A stretch of DNA of 64,000 bases from Streptomyces lincolnensis (GCF_001685355.1 NZ_CP016438.1:2542001-2606000); one strand, 5' to 3'. Shown: positions 16,475 through 25,506, counted from the stretch's first letter. Made by a program: numbers and translations. Notes: generated by a model not told the origin, from the letters alone.

Positions 16475-17743
16475 GTGAGGGGGTTCGTCCGTCTGCTGTT
16501 CGGTCGGCGGGCCCGGCTGCGGTGGGTGCATCTGGTGCTGGGCGGTGCCCTCGCCACGCCGTACGTCCTGGTCGGCGAGGTGGTGATCGGGCCGGTCACC
16601 GGCTCCACGAACGTGTTCGGCTCGTTTCCGCTCCAGCTCGCCTCGTTCGCCGTCGGGCTGCCGCTCGCCGCGCTCACCTCGCTGTTTCCGCTGACGCGGC
16701 CGCTGGAGGCGGCGGCGGTGCGGTGGCTGTGCGGGGTGGCGGAGGAGCGGCTCGCCTTCGGGCCCGCCCGGACGCGGGCCGCGCGGGCGCGTACGGCGGC
16801 CTGGTTCACCCTGCATCTGGGGTTCGGCGGGATCGTCGCCGGGATGACGCTGGCCGTGCCGCCCTTCGCCGTCGTCCTGATCGCGCTGCCGCTCGTCGCG
16901 GCCCTGCGGGACTCACGGCTCGGGCTGCCCGACGTCCTCGACCACACCTGGGCGTTGGCGCTCGCCCCGGTCGTGGGGGTGCTCTCGCTCCTCGCGCTGG
17001 CCGGCTGCGCGGCGGGCGCGGGCGCGCTCCTGGCCCGCTGGGCGCCCGCGCTGCTCGGGCCCGCCCCCGAGGACCGGCTCGCGGCGGCCGAGGCGCGCGC
17101 CGCCGATCTCGCCGTACGCAATCGCCTCGCGCGCGAGCTGCACGACTCGGTCGGGCATGCCCTGAGCGCGGTCACCCTCCAGGCGAGCGCGGCCCGCCGG
17201 GTCCTGGACAGCGACCCCGATTTCGTCCGCGCGGCGCTCGCCGCGATCGAGGACACGACGCGGCGCACGGTCGGTGAACTCGACGCCGTCCTCGGTGTGC
17301 TGCGGGACGGCGACGCCCCCGGCACCGCACCCGCGCCGACGCTCGACGCCGACCTCGACGGCCTGCTGCGGCACACCAGGGCGGGCGGACTGCGGGTGAC
17401 CGCCACGGTCGCCGTCGAGCCCGGGGCGCTTCCCCCGGTCCTGTCCCGGGAGGCGTACCGGATCGTGCAGGAGGGGCTGAGCAACGCCCTCAAGCACGCG
17501 GGCGGCCCGGACGGCCGGGGCGCGGTGACGGTCCGGATCGGGCCCGCGGACGGGCACCTGGAGATCACCGTCGAGAACCCGGTGACCGGCGCCGCCCCCG
17601 CCCGGCCCGGCGGTGGTCACGGTCTGCGCGGGATCGCCGACCGGGCCCGGCTGCTGGGCGGGACGGCGGAGGCGGGAGCGGAGACGGGGGTCTGGCGGCT
17701 GTGCGTCCGGCTGCCGATGAGCGGTTCACCCGAAGGCAGTTGA
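16475..17743 (+). CDS. NarL-type sensor histidine kinase
   Basis: 422-residue membrane kinase. The N-terminal 210 residues contain about four to five hydrophobic segments with almost no extracellular domain. The H-box reads LARELHDSVGHALSAV (HisKA_3), with the phosphorylated His in ELHDS, and the N-box is YRIVQEGLSNALKHAGG, followed by GGGHGLRGIADRARLLGG (G-box). I start at GTG 16475, preceded by GGGGAGGG, because the upstream in-frame residues lie over the GNAT 3' end. It is 10 bp before its response regulator. The signal is unknown; kinases of this form often sense envelope stress. Confidence 0.85.
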   Translation: MRGFVRLLFGRRARLRWVHLVLGGALATPYVLVGEVVIGPVTGSTNVFGSFPLQLASFAVGLPLAALTSLFPLTRPLEAAAVRWLCGVAEERLAFGPARTRAARARTAAWFTLHLGFGGIVAGMTLAVPPFAVVLIALPLVAALRDSRLGLPDVLDHTWALALAPVVGVLSLLALAGCAAGAGALLARWAPALLGPAPEDRLAAAEARAADLAVRNRLARELHDSVGHALSAVTLQASAARRVLDSDPDFVRAALAAIEDTTRRTVGELDAVLGVLRDGDAPGTAPAPTLDADLDGLLRHTRAGGLRVTATVAVEPGALPPVLSREAYRIVQEGLSNALKHAGGPDGRGAVTVRIGPADGHLEITVENPVTGAAPARPGGGHGLRGIADRARLLGGTAEAGAETGVWRLCVRLPMSGSPEGS

Positions 17744-17753
17744 AGGGATGCGT

Positions 17754-18407
17754 ATGACACCCGTCCGGATCGTCCTCGCCGACGACGAGCACATGGTCCG
17801 CACCGCCCTGCGCGCGATCCTCTCCGCCGAGCCGGACCTGGAGGTCGTCGGCGAGGCGGCGACCGGGGCGCAGGCGGTGTCGGCCGTCCGCGAGCTCGCT
17901 CCCGACGTCGCCCTCATGGACGTCCGCATGCCCGAGGTCGACGGCATCCGGGCCACCGAGCAGATCCTCGCCACGCTCGACGAGCCGCCCCGGATCATCG
18001 TCGTGACCACCTTCGAGAACGACTCCTACGTGTACGACGCCCTGCGCGCCGGTGCCGCCGGGTTCCTGCTGAAGCGGGCGGACGCGGACGCGCTCGTGCA
18101 GGCCGTACGCCTGGTCGCGCGCAGCGACACCCTGCTGTTCCCGTCGGCCGTACGGCGGCTCGCGGCGGAGCACGCGTGCGCGTACCCGGCGCCGCCGGCC
18201 TGGGTGGCGCGGCTGACGGGACGGGAGGGCGAGGTGCTGCGGCTGATGGCGGCCGGGCTGACCAACGCGGAGATCGCCGGGCGCATGGGGGTCGGACCCG
18301 CCACCGTGAAGTCGCACGTGGCGGCGGTCCTCGCGAAGACCGGCACCCGGGACCGCACCCAGGCGGTGATCGCCGCGTACGAGGCGGGCTTCATGAACAA
18401 CCGATGA
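17754..18407 (+). CDS. NarL/FixJ-family response regulator
   Basis: 217 residues. The receiver domain has the acidic pocket DDE near the N-terminus and the phosphoacceptor Asp56 in ALMDVRMPEVDG. The C-terminal LuxR-type helix-turn-helix is LTGREGEVLRLMAAGLTNAEIAGRMGVGPATVKSHVAAVLAKTG. ATG 17754 is preferred since AAGGG lies 6 bp ahead; ATG 17748 is an alternative. It pairs with the kinase just upstream and precedes a penicillin-binding protein, a plausible target. Confidence 0.9.
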   Translation: MTPVRIVLADDEHMVRTALRAILSAEPDLEVVGEAATGAQAVSAVRELAPDVALMDVRMPEVDGIRATEQILATLDEPPRIIVVTTFENDSYVYDALRAGAAGFLLKRADADALVQAVRLVARSDTLLFPSAVRRLAAEHACAYPAPPAWVARLTGREGEVLRLMAAGLTNAEIAGRMGVGPATVKSHVAAVLAKTGTRDRTQAVIAAYEAGFMNNR

Positions 18408-18461
18408 GAAAACGGGGCGGAAGGGAACGTTCCGATCATCCTCGATCGTCTACCCAGCGGG

Positions 18462-19913
18462 ATGAACAAGACGATCAGGCGCGCCTCCGCCTTCGCGCTG
18501 CTCCTGGTGCTCGCCCTCCTCGTGCGGGCGACCTGGGTGCAGTTCTACGAGGGCCAGGCGCTCGCGGACGACAACGACAACCGACGGAACGCGATCGAGA
18601 CGTACTCCTCACCGCTCGGGAACATCATCGTGGCCGGAAAGGCGGTCACCGGTTCGGCGCGGACCGAGGGGAGCGACCTCGCGTACAAACGCACCTACAC
18701 GGACGGCGAGTTGTACGCGGCGGTGACGGGCTACGCCTCGCAGGCGTACGCCCCCACCCAGCTGGAGGGCATCTACGCGGATCTCCTCAACGGCACGGAC
18801 AGCAGACTGAAGACCGTGATGGACACGGTCACCAACCAGCGGGCCGAGCCGGGCACCGTGGTGACGACGATCGATCCGGGCGTGCAGAAGGCGGGCTACG
18901 ACGCGCTCGGCGACAAGAAGGGCGCGGCCGTCGCGATCGACCCGACGACCGGCAAGATCCTGGCGGCGGTGTCGACCCCGTCGTACGACCCGTCCTCGCT
19001 CACCGACGCCAACACCGCCGGCACCGCCTGGAAGAAGCTCAACGCGGATCCGGAGAAGCCGCTGACCAACCGTGCGCTGCGCCAGCCGCTGCCGCCGGGG
19101 TCGACGTTCAAGCTGGTCGTGGCGGCGGCCGCGCTGGAGGACGGTCTGTACTCGTCGGTGGACCAGAGGACCGACAGCCCGAACCCGTACCCGCTGCCGG
19201 GCAGCACCCGGACCCTGGACAACGAGAACGCGTCCGCACCCTGCGAGAACGCCACGCTCCGGGTCGCGCTCCGGTACTCCTGCAACAACGTCTTCGGTCA
19301 CCTGGCCGTCGAGCTGGGGCAGGACAAGGTGCGGGCGATGGCGGAGAAGTTCGGCTTCAACGACAGCGAGCAGGACGTGCCGGTGCGCGCGTACCCCAGC
19401 GTGTACCCCAAGGACATGGACGACGCGGAGACGGCCCTGTCGGGCATCGGCCAGTTCGACGTCACGGCCACGCCGCTCCAGATGGCCATGGTGTCGGCGG
19501 CCATAGCCAACGGCGGCAAGCTGGTCTCGCCGCACATGGTGTCGCAGATCACCAACAGTGGCGGCGACGTCCTGGAGAACTACGACGACGGGGCGGACAC
19601 CAAGGAGATCGTCAGCTCCTCCACGGCCGAGCAGTTGCAGTCGGCCATGCAGACGGTCGTGGACGACGGCACCGGCACGAACGCGCGGATCTCCGGCGCG
19701 ACGGTGGGCGGCAAGACCGGTACCGCGCAGCACGGCGAGAACAACAGCAAGACGCCGTACGCCTGGTTCACGTCCTATGCGAAGGCGGACGGCAAGGAGG
19801 TCGCCGTGGCGGTGATGGTGGAGCAGTCGAACGCGGCGCGGTCGGAGGTCAGCGGTAACGGCCTGGCGGCGCCGGTGGCCAGAGCGATGATGGAAGCGGC
19901 GTTGAAGGGGTGA
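18462..19913 (+). CDS. Penicillin-binding transpeptidase (PbpA-like)
   Basis: Cross-links peptidoglycan on the outer face of the membrane. The 483-residue protein has one N-terminal membrane anchor (residues 9-22) and the three penicillin-binding motifs: S214-T-F-K217, S273-C-N275 and K418-T-G420. It corresponds to the class B group near FtsW/RodA loci, but no SEDS gene is adjacent. The 54-bp gap before it contains the palindrome GGAACGTTCC (18424-18433), whose GGAAC resembles ECF -35 boxes. With GTC at 18448-18450 this could form an envelope-stress promoter with a slightly long spacing. Confidence 0.9.
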   Translation: MNKTIRRASAFALLLVLALLVRATWVQFYEGQALADDNDNRRNAIETYSSPLGNIIVAGKAVTGSARTEGSDLAYKRTYTDGELYAAVTGYASQAYAPTQLEGIYADLLNGTDSRLKTVMDTVTNQRAEPGTVVTTIDPGVQKAGYDALGDKKGAAVAIDPTTGKILAAVSTPSYDPSSLTDANTAGTAWKKLNADPEKPLTNRALRQPLPPGSTFKLVVAAAALEDGLYSSVDQRTDSPNPYPLPGSTRTLDNENASAPCENATLRVALRYSCNNVFGHLAVELGQDKVRAMAEKFGFNDSEQDVPVRAYPSVYPKDMDDAETALSGIGQFDVTATPLQMAMVSAAIANGGKLVSPHMVSQITNSGGDVLENYDDGADTKEIVSSSTAEQLQSAMQTVVDDGTGTNARISGATVGGKTGTAQHGENNSKTPYAWFTSYAKADGKEVAVAVMVEQSNAARSEVSGNGLAAPVARAMMEAALKG

Positions 19914-19920
19914 GAGGTGG

Positions 19921-19961
19921 CTGCGCGGCCGGCCGCGGGTGATCCGTGGCCGGCCGCGCAG
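19921..19961. terminator. Bidirectional terminator hairpin
   Basis: CTGCGCGGCCGGCC (19921-19934) pairs perfectly over 14 bp with 19948-19961 across a 13-nt loop. It sits between the convergent penicillin-binding protein and purine permease genes. Confidence 0.75.
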
Positions 19962-19982
19962 TTCGCCTTCCGGTCGCCGGGG

Positions 19983-21440
19983 CTACTTGGCGCCCAGGAT
20001 CTGCTCGATCGGGTCGATCGCGAAGTACACCAGGAACAGCGCCGCCGTCCCCCACAGCAGCCAGTGGATCTCCTTGGCCTTGCCGAGCACCGCCTTGATC
20101 ACCACATACGCGAGGAAGCCCGCGCCGATGCCGTTGGTGATGGAGTAGGTGAACGGCATCACGGCGATGGTGAGGAAGGCCGGGATGGCGATCTCGTAGC
20201 GCTCCCAGTCGATGTGCTTGACCTGGGTCATCATCAGGAACCCGACGGCGACCAGGGCCGGGGCGGCCGCCTGGAGCGGGACGATGGTGAGCAGCGGGGT
20301 CAGGAAGAGCGCCAGGGCGAACAGGCCGCCGGTGACCAGGTTGGAGAAGCCGGTGCGGGAGCCCTCGCCGACGCCGGCCGCCGACTCGATGTAGGACGTG
20401 GCCGAGGAGGCCGACGCCGCGCCGCCCGCGACCGCCGCGGCACCGTCGATGAGCAGCACCCGGCCCAGGTTGGGCACCTTGCCCTCCTCGTCGAGCAGGC
20501 CGGCCTCCGCGCTGATGCCGACGACCGTGCCCATGGTGTCGAAGAAGTCGGACAGGATCAGCGTGAAGATCAGCAGGACGACGGTGACGACGCCGACACC
20601 GGCCGCGTCGAAGGCGCCGAACAGGCTGAAGTGACCGATCAGTCCGAAGTCGGGGGTGTCGACGATCTTGTCGGGCCACTCGGGTGTGGTCAGGCCCCAG
20701 GCCTTGATGTCGGCGATCGAGTTGATGATCATCGCGACGATCGTCATGGTCACGATGCTGATCAGGATGGCGCCCTTGACCTTGCGGGCGAGCAGTCCGA
20801 TCGTCAGCAGCACCCCGAGGCAGAAGACGAGGATCGGCCACCCGGTGAGGGAGCCGGTGCCGCCGAGCTGGACGGGGACGGTGGTGTTCGCCGCGTCGGG
20901 GATCCGGCTGACGAACCCGGCGTCCACGAAACCGATGAAGGCGATGAACAGGCCGATACCGACGCTGATGGCCTGCTTGAGGGACTGCGGGATGGCGTGC
21001 ATGATCGCCTCGCGCAGCCCGGTCACCACCAGGACGCAGATCAGCAGTCCCTCCAGGACGACCAGGCCCATCGCGTCGTCCCAGCTCATCAGCGGGGCGA
21101 TCTGGAAGGCGACGACGGCGTTCAGTCCGAGGCCCGCGGCGAGCGCGAGGGGCAGGTTGCCGCCGACGCCCATGATGATCGTCATGACCGCGGCCACCAG
21201 GGCGGTGGCGGTGGTCAGCTGGACCGCGTCGAGCTGGTGGCCGAACTTGTCCTTCGCGCTGCCGAGGATGATGGGGTTCAGCACCAGGATGTAGGCCATC
21301 GTGAAGAACGTGGCGAAGCCGCCGCGTACCTCCCGGCCGAAAGTGGACCCCCGCTCGGTGATCCTGAAGAACCGGTCGACGCCGCTCGCAGCGGGCGGCG
21401 GACCAGCGGTCCCGTCGGACACCGTGTCGGTCTCGGACAT
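19983..21440 (-). CDS. NCS2 purine permease, AzgA-like (guanine/hypoxanthine/adenine)
   Basis: 485-residue transporter with about 13 hydrophobic segments. The N-terminal ITERGSTFGREVRGGFATFFTMAYILVLNPIILG and later ATALVAAVMTIIMGVGGNLPLALAAGLGLNAVVAF are strongly characteristic of the AzgA branch of the NCS2 family, which imports purine bases with protons. SATSYIESAAGVGEGSRTGFSNLVTGG is another family signature. It is monocistronic, bounded by a bidirectional terminator downstream and a 248-bp intergenic region upstream. I see no purine riboswitch there. Confidence 0.9.
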   Translation of the reverse strand: MSETDTVSDGTAGPPPAASGVDRFFRITERGSTFGREVRGGFATFFTMAYILVLNPIILGSAKDKFGHQLDAVQLTTATALVAAVMTIIMGVGGNLPLALAAGLGLNAVVAFQIAPLMSWDDAMGLVVLEGLLICVLVVTGLREAIMHAIPQSLKQAISVGIGLFIAFIGFVDAGFVSRIPDAANTTVPVQLGGTGSLTGWPILVFCLGVLLTIGLLARKVKGAILISIVTMTIVAMIINSIADIKAWGLTTPEWPDKIVDTPDFGLIGHFSLFGAFDAAGVGVVTVVLLIFTLILSDFFDTMGTVVGISAEAGLLDEEGKVPNLGRVLLIDGAAAVAGGAASASSATSYIESAAGVGEGSRTGFSNLVTGGLFALALFLTPLLTIVPLQAAAPALVAVGFLMMTQVKHIDWERYEIAIPAFLTIAVMPFTYSITNGIGAGFLAYVVIKAVLGKAKEIHWLLWGTAALFLVYFAIDPIEQILGAK

Positions 21441-21688
21441 GGCTGTCGCTCCTAGTTGCCTGGTTGATCGGTGTGCGGATGCTGGCTGGATTGTTCCCGC
21501 GTTGAACGCGTCACAGGTTTTCGCCGTGTTACGGAATCAGAGCTGCTCACCGTACGGCTTGCCACACACTGTTCGAAGTCTCGTACGATTTCACTTCACG
21601 ATCACTGCTACGCTTCCGGATCTCCGTCCGGCCACCCCGGATGATCACATGTCAGACACGTGACACGCACAGCTGGGAGAGGTCGCCC

Positions 21689-22255
21689 GTGGGCACAGTC
21701 GTCGACGACGCCGCCTCCGTGGAGTTCCACGCCTTCTTCGAACGCCACTACGCCGAACTGTCCCGCCTCGCCCACCTGCTGACGGGAGAGCCGGACGCCG
21801 CCGACGATCTCGCGGCGGACGCCCTGCTGGCCCTGTGGCACCGCTGGGACCGGGTCCGCGCGGCCGACCATCCGGCGGCGTACGCACGCGGTGTCGTCGC
21901 CAATCTGGCCCGCACCCGGATCCGCAGCGCCGTCCGGGAACGGCGGCGGGTCGCGCTGTTCTGGTCGCAGCGCGAGGAGAAGACCGAGAACCCGGACGTG
22001 GCGGGTGTCGTCGACGTCCAGGAGGCGTTGCGTAGACTCCCGTTCCGCAAGCGCGCCTGCGTGGTGCTGCGGCACGCCTTCGACCTGTCGGAGAAGGACA
22101 CCGCGCTCGCCCTGGGCATCTCGGTCGGTACGGTGAAGAGCCAGACCTCCAAGGGAATGGCCGAACTCCAGCGACTGCTCGGGACACAGGCGGTTCCGCA
22201 GAAGGTGCACGCGGCGATGGCGCGCACCGCCGACGCCGGAGGAAGGGACCGATGA
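21689..22255 (+). CDS. ECF sigma factor, SigE/SigM-like
   Basis: 188 residues. Region 2 is at about residues 10-80 (FFERHYAELSRLAHLLTGEPDAADDLAADALLALWHRW) and region 4 at 115-175 (LRRLPFRKRACVVLRHAFDLSEKDTALALGISVGTVKSQTSKGMAELQRLL). The GTG start at 21689 follows GGGAGAGG and gives the standard family N-terminus; an ATG at 21641 would add 16 residues. It overlaps the next gene by 4 bp. A possible promoter (TTGCCA 21559-21564, TACGAT 21584-21589, 19-bp spacer) lies upstream. Confidence 0.88.
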   Translation: MGTVVDDAASVEFHAFFERHYAELSRLAHLLTGEPDAADDLAADALLALWHRWDRVRAADHPAAYARGVVANLARTRIRSAVRERRRVALFWSQREEKTENPDVAGVVDVQEALRRLPFRKRACVVLRHAFDLSEKDTALALGISVGTVKSQTSKGMAELQRLLGTQAVPQKVHAAMARTADAGGRDR

Positions 22256-23094
22256 CCATGCAGCGGGACGTGCACGACGAACTGCGCTCCCGGCTGCACG
22301 AGGCGGCCGGATCGCACCAGCCCGACCGCGCGCGCATCCTGGCCCGTGTCGAACGCGGCATGGCCGAGGAGCTCCGCCCCGACCACCGGGCGACCCGTCC
22401 GCCGGTGTTCGGCTGGGTGCGGGTGGTCGCCGCCACGACCGCGGTCGCGGGCGTCCTCGGTGTCGGCGGCTACGCGGTGGCGTCCGCGGTGAAGGGGGAG
22501 GCCACCCCGCAGAACGTCGCGGTCTCGCCGACACCCTCCCCGTCCCCGGACGCGACGAGCCGCCCCCCGGCGCCGCCGGTGGATCCGACGCCGAGCACCC
22601 CGCCCGACTCCCCGGAACCGAGCAGGTCCCCCGAGCGCTCGCCGAGCACCTCGGTCACCCCGGTGGCGCCGGCCACGGGCACCGAGGACGGCCCGGTGTG
22701 GTCGGACGGCTCGGTGGACCCGCACAGCAACGAGTTCTGGGCGCAGAGCAATGTGACCGTCAGGACGAGCGAGAAACTCACCGCGCTGACCGTCCGGTTG
22801 AAGGTCAGGCAGACCGGCGGGGTCAGTTCGACGGGCGCCTGGCGGTCCGCGCCCGAGGACGACTTCACCACGACGGTCGTCGAGCAGGACGGCTACCTCG
22901 TCTACACCTGGGTGCTCAAGCAGGGCCGTGCGGTGCCGCCGGGCGAGTGGGTGTTCGCCGGGCAGTACGACCACGACCGCGGCGGCCGGGACGCCCGGCA
23001 CGACCGCTACGCGGTCACGGCGACGACGGGCGGCGAACAGCGCGCCGTGGCGGGCGACTTCACGGCCCGTGAAGGCGACGAGGACGACTCGTAG
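22252..23094 (+). CDS. Membrane protein coupled to the ECF sigma factor, probable anti-sigma-like partner
   Basis: 280 residues. A cytoplasmic N-terminus (residues 1-52, HDELRSRLHEAAGSHQPDRARILARVERGM) precedes a single membrane helix (about 55-75). A Pro/Ser/Thr-rich wall-spanning stalk (about 85-145) and a folded extracellular domain (about 150-265) follow. There is no zinc anti-sigma motif. The ATGA overlap with the sigma gene and the layout of such pairs in Streptomyces suggest it restrains or senses for that sigma factor; this is inference. The extracellular domain was not recognised. Confidence 0.65.
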   Translation: MTMQRDVHDELRSRLHEAAGSHQPDRARILARVERGMAEELRPDHRATRPPVFGWVRVVAATTAVAGVLGVGGYAVASAVKGEATPQNVAVSPTPSPSPDATSRPPAPPVDPTPSTPPDSPEPSRSPERSPSTSVTPVAPATGTEDGPVWSDGSVDPHSNEFWAQSNVTVRTSEKLTALTVRLKVRQTGGVSSTGAWRSAPEDDFTTTVVEQDGYLVYTWVLKQGRAVPPGEWVFAGQYDHDRGGRDARHDRYAVTATTGGEQRAVAGDFTAREGDEDDS

Positions 23095-23177
23095 AAGAAT
23101 TCTGAAGAGGCGGCAACCCTTTCCTCACGTGTGGCGACCAGGTAGCGCAAGGTTCCACTCCCACGCAAGGAATGGGC

Positions 23178-24008
23178 ATGACTGCACGAGCCGAACAGCG
23201 CGTCCGCCACCGTCGCCGTCTCACCAAGCGGCGGGCGGTGATCGCCGGGGCAGCCGCCTTAGGCGTGACGGGCGCGGCGATCGTCACCTCGACGCTGGTG
23301 TCCTCCGCGGGCGCCGCCGCGTCCTGGCCGACCGCCAAGGGCAGCAAGGCCGTGTCGTCGACGATCAAGGTCTCGGGCACCTACGACGGCAAGCTGAAGA
23401 AGTTCTACGGCTCCGGCGCGCTGGGCGGCAGCGGCCAGGAGGAGGGCCAGGACCCGGTCTTCGAGCTGGCCGACGGTGCCGTCCTCAAGAACGTGGTCAT
23501 CGGCACCCCAGGTGCGGACGGCGTCCACTGCAAGGGCGGTTGCACGCTCCAGAACGTGTGGTGGCTGGACGTCGGCGAGGACGCCGCCAGCTTCAAGGGC
23601 AAGTCGTCGTCGGCCGTCTACAAGGTCGTCGGCGGTGGCGCGAAGAACGGCTCCGACAAGGTGCTCCAGTTCAACGGCGCCGGCAAGCTCGTCGTGACCG
23701 GCTTCCAGGTCCACAACTCCGGCAAGCTGGTCCGCTCCTGCGGCAACTGCAAGACGCAGGTCAAGCGCACGATCGTCCTGACCGACATCGACGTCACGGC
23801 TCCCCTGAAGGCCGTCGTCGGCGTCAACGCCAACTACGGCGACACCGCCACCCTGTCGAAGATCCGCATCCACGGCGACCCCAAGAAGAAGACCAAGACC
23901 TGCGTCCGCTTCAAGGGCAACAACACCGGCAAGGAGCCCACCGAACTCGGCACCGGCCCCGACGCCAAGACCTGCAAGTTCAAGACGTCGGACATCACGT
24001 ACGACTGA
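23178..24008 (+). CDS. Secreted pectate lyase, PL3 family (contains a TTA codon)
   Basis: Cleaves de-esterified polygalacturonate by beta-elimination outside the cell. The 276-residue protein has a basic N-terminus and signal sequence with likely cleavage after SSAGAAA. Its core ADGVHCKGGCTLQNVWWLDVGEDAASFKG and VLQFNGAGKLVVTGFQVHNSGKLVRSCGNC is the PL3 beta-helix signature with its conserved cysteines. ATG 23178 has AAGGA at 6 bp; ATG 23172 is too close to it. Codon 28 is TTA (23259-23261), inside the signal peptide, so synthesis should require bldA. Monocistronic, with hairpins downstream. Confidence 0.88.
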   Translation: MTARAEQRVRHRRRLTKRRAVIAGAAALGVTGAAIVTSTLVSSAGAAASWPTAKGSKAVSSTIKVSGTYDGKLKKFYGSGALGGSGQEEGQDPVFELADGAVLKNVVIGTPGADGVHCKGGCTLQNVWWLDVGEDAASFKGKSSSAVYKVVGGGAKNGSDKVLQFNGAGKLVVTGFQVHNSGKLVRSCGNCKTQVKRTIVLTDIDVTAPLKAVVGVNANYGDTATLSKIRIHGDPKKKTKTCVRFKGNNTGKEPTELGTGPDAKTCKFKTSDITYD

Positions 24009-24018
24009 CCCTGTGACT

Positions 24019-24119
24019 CCGGTCGGCCAAGCCCCCCTTGGGCCGACCGGTCGCACTGGTCGAGCCCCCCTCGACCGGTACGCGAGGAGCGCCCCGCCGG
24101 TGACGACCGACGGGGCGCT
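24019..24119 (+). terminator. Array of three hairpins after the PL3 gene
   Basis: Stem 1 pairs 24019-24031 with 24037-24050 (one bulged G). Stem 2 pairs GGTCGAG (24058-24064) with CTCGACC (24070-24076). Stem 3 pairs AGCGCCCCG (24088-24096) with CGGGGCGCT (24111-24119). They separate the convergent PL3 and PL9 genes; no U-tract is present. Confidence 0.65.
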
Positions 24120-24132
24120 TCCGCGCCCTGAA

Positions 24133-24159
24133 GGGGCGCGGGGAACTGCGCGACCAGCC
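24133..24159 (+). repeat. GC-rich interspersed element, copy 3
   Basis: Same 27-nt element. Here the 5' flank GCGCCCTGAA lets its first bases fold as GCGCCC-TGAA-GGGGCGC. It lies 29 bp beyond the stop of the minus-strand PL9 gene. Confidence 0.8.
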
Positions 24160-24188
24160 CCCACCGGCCGGCAGCCCGCGCACCACCC

Positions 24189-25304
24189 TCAGTCCATGTT
24201 GGATCCGATAACAGTGGACCCGGTGGTCAGAAACTCAACACTCGGCAGCACCCCACCCGACCTCCGAGCCCCGTAAACCCCCGCCGCATCCGTCGACTTG
24301 AACGCAGGCGCCACCACCCCCCTGTCCCAACTGTTCGCCGCAGACACCGCCGACGAACCCAACTCGGACGCCCCACCCTTGTTGCCCACCGCAAGATTCC
24401 GAGCCAGCCGAGCCTTCCCCGTGGCGAAGGAGAACCCCACCCCGCCATTGCCGTACGCGGTGTTCCGGTTCAGCACGATCCCCCCGCGATTGGAGTTCTC
24501 GGTGAACCCGTTCACCGTGTTGTCCCACGCGGCGTTGTTGCCGACGACATGCCCGACCGTGACACCCCCACCGCCGAGCTCGAACCCGTTCCGGTTGCCG
24601 AAGGCCCACGTGTGCTCGATCCTCACGGAGGACGAGAACTGCCACAGGTCGAGCCCGTCGTCGGAGTTGTCGTACAGCCGCGCCCCGGTGATCCGGTTCC
24701 CCGTCCCGGATCCGAACTTCACCGCGATCCCGTCGGCGTTCCGGCCGTGCCCGGCCGGGTCGTAGTTGCCGTGACTGTCCAGGTTCTGCACGAGGTTGTC
24801 GGTCGTCCCGTCGCCGCGCAGCGTGAACCCGGAGCCCCCGTTGTGCGCGGTGACGAGGTTCTTGAAGACACCCCCGACGGACGACGTGGCGACGAACCCC
24901 TGCGCCGGCGAGTTCTGGAAGGTGAGGTCCTGCACGGTCCAGTGGTCACCGTCGATCGCGGCGAGCCAGGAGCCGTCCGCCAGCCCGGACCCGTCGATCC
25001 TCACCTTCTCACCGTCGTGCGCCCGCACCACGATCCGCGCCGAACTCGTGCCGTTCGCCGTGGACTTGAGGGTGGCCGACGGGGTGTACGTGCCGCCACG
25101 GATCTCGATGACCGTGCCGGCGGTCGCGTGCCTGACGGCCGTCTCCAGCTGCGCGGTGGTGGACACCGTGACCGTCCTCGACGCGGCCTGGGCTCCGCCG
25201 TCGGAGAGACCGAGGTAGACGCCGCCCGCACCCGCGGCGACGGCGACCGCCGCGGCGATGGAGAGGGTACGGGTCCTGCGGTGGCGTCCGGTGCTGAGCC
25301 GCAC
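24189..25304 (-). CDS. Secreted pectate lyase, PL9 family
   Basis: 371 residues with a signal sequence (about residues 1-40, ending AQA-A). The mature right-handed beta-helix carries the PL9 signature NADGIAVKFGSGTGNRITGARL followed by NSDDGLDLW. In characterised PL9 enzymes a Lys in this region is the base and the Asp cluster binds calcium. Repeated Asn-ladder turns (ENSNRG, NRNTAYGNGG) are visible. It is divergent from the two-propeller GH43 gene, with a shared 202-bp control region. It is paralogous to the lyase at 28602. Confidence 0.88.
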   Translation of the reverse strand: MRLSTGRHRRTRTLSIAAAVAVAAGAGGVYLGLSDGGAQAASRTVTVSTTAQLETAVRHATAGTVIEIRGGTYTPSATLKSTANGTSSARIVVRAHDGEKVRIDGSGLADGSWLAAIDGDHWTVQDLTFQNSPAQGFVATSSVGGVFKNLVTAHNGGSGFTLRGDGTTDNLVQNLDSHGNYDPAGHGRNADGIAVKFGSGTGNRITGARLYDNSDDGLDLWQFSSSVRIEHTWAFGNRNGFELGGGGVTVGHVVGNNAAWDNTVNGFTENSNRGGIVLNRNTAYGNGGVGFSFATGKARLARNLAVGNKGGASELGSSAVSAANSWDRGVVAPAFKSTDAAGVYGARRSGGVLPSVEFLTTGSTVIGSNMD

Positions 25305-25388
25305 GGGGCGTTCCTTTCCTCGGGGACGTGAGACGCCATGCAGTCGTCACCACCCCCGGAAGAGTTGCCGCACCCCACCGAAAACAGT

Positions 25389-25399
25389 CGAAACTTTCG
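25389..25399. promoter_or_regulatory. CGAAA-C-TTTCG operator between PL9 and GH43 genes
   Basis: Perfect 11-bp dyad with a central C, in the AT-richer gap between two divergent polysaccharide-degradation genes. Palindromes of the form CGAA(A)N(T)TTCG are known targets of sugar-responsive repressors upstream of streptomycete xylanase and xylosidase genes. TTGACG at 25425-25430 could be a -35 box for the GH43 gene. Regulator identity is inference. Confidence 0.55.
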
Positions 25400-25506
25400 C
25401 TGGCTCTCATCCCGTACTCACCGATTGACGTGCTGTTTCCCACTGGTGAGACTCCCAAGGCGCGCACTACTCAACACAAACCCCCACACTCACACAGAGG
25501 ACTGGC

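Noticed and set aside
21441..21688. Purine riboswitch upstream of the AzgA-like permease
   Set aside because: No three-way-junction pattern or conserved purine-aptamer core could be found in this gap.
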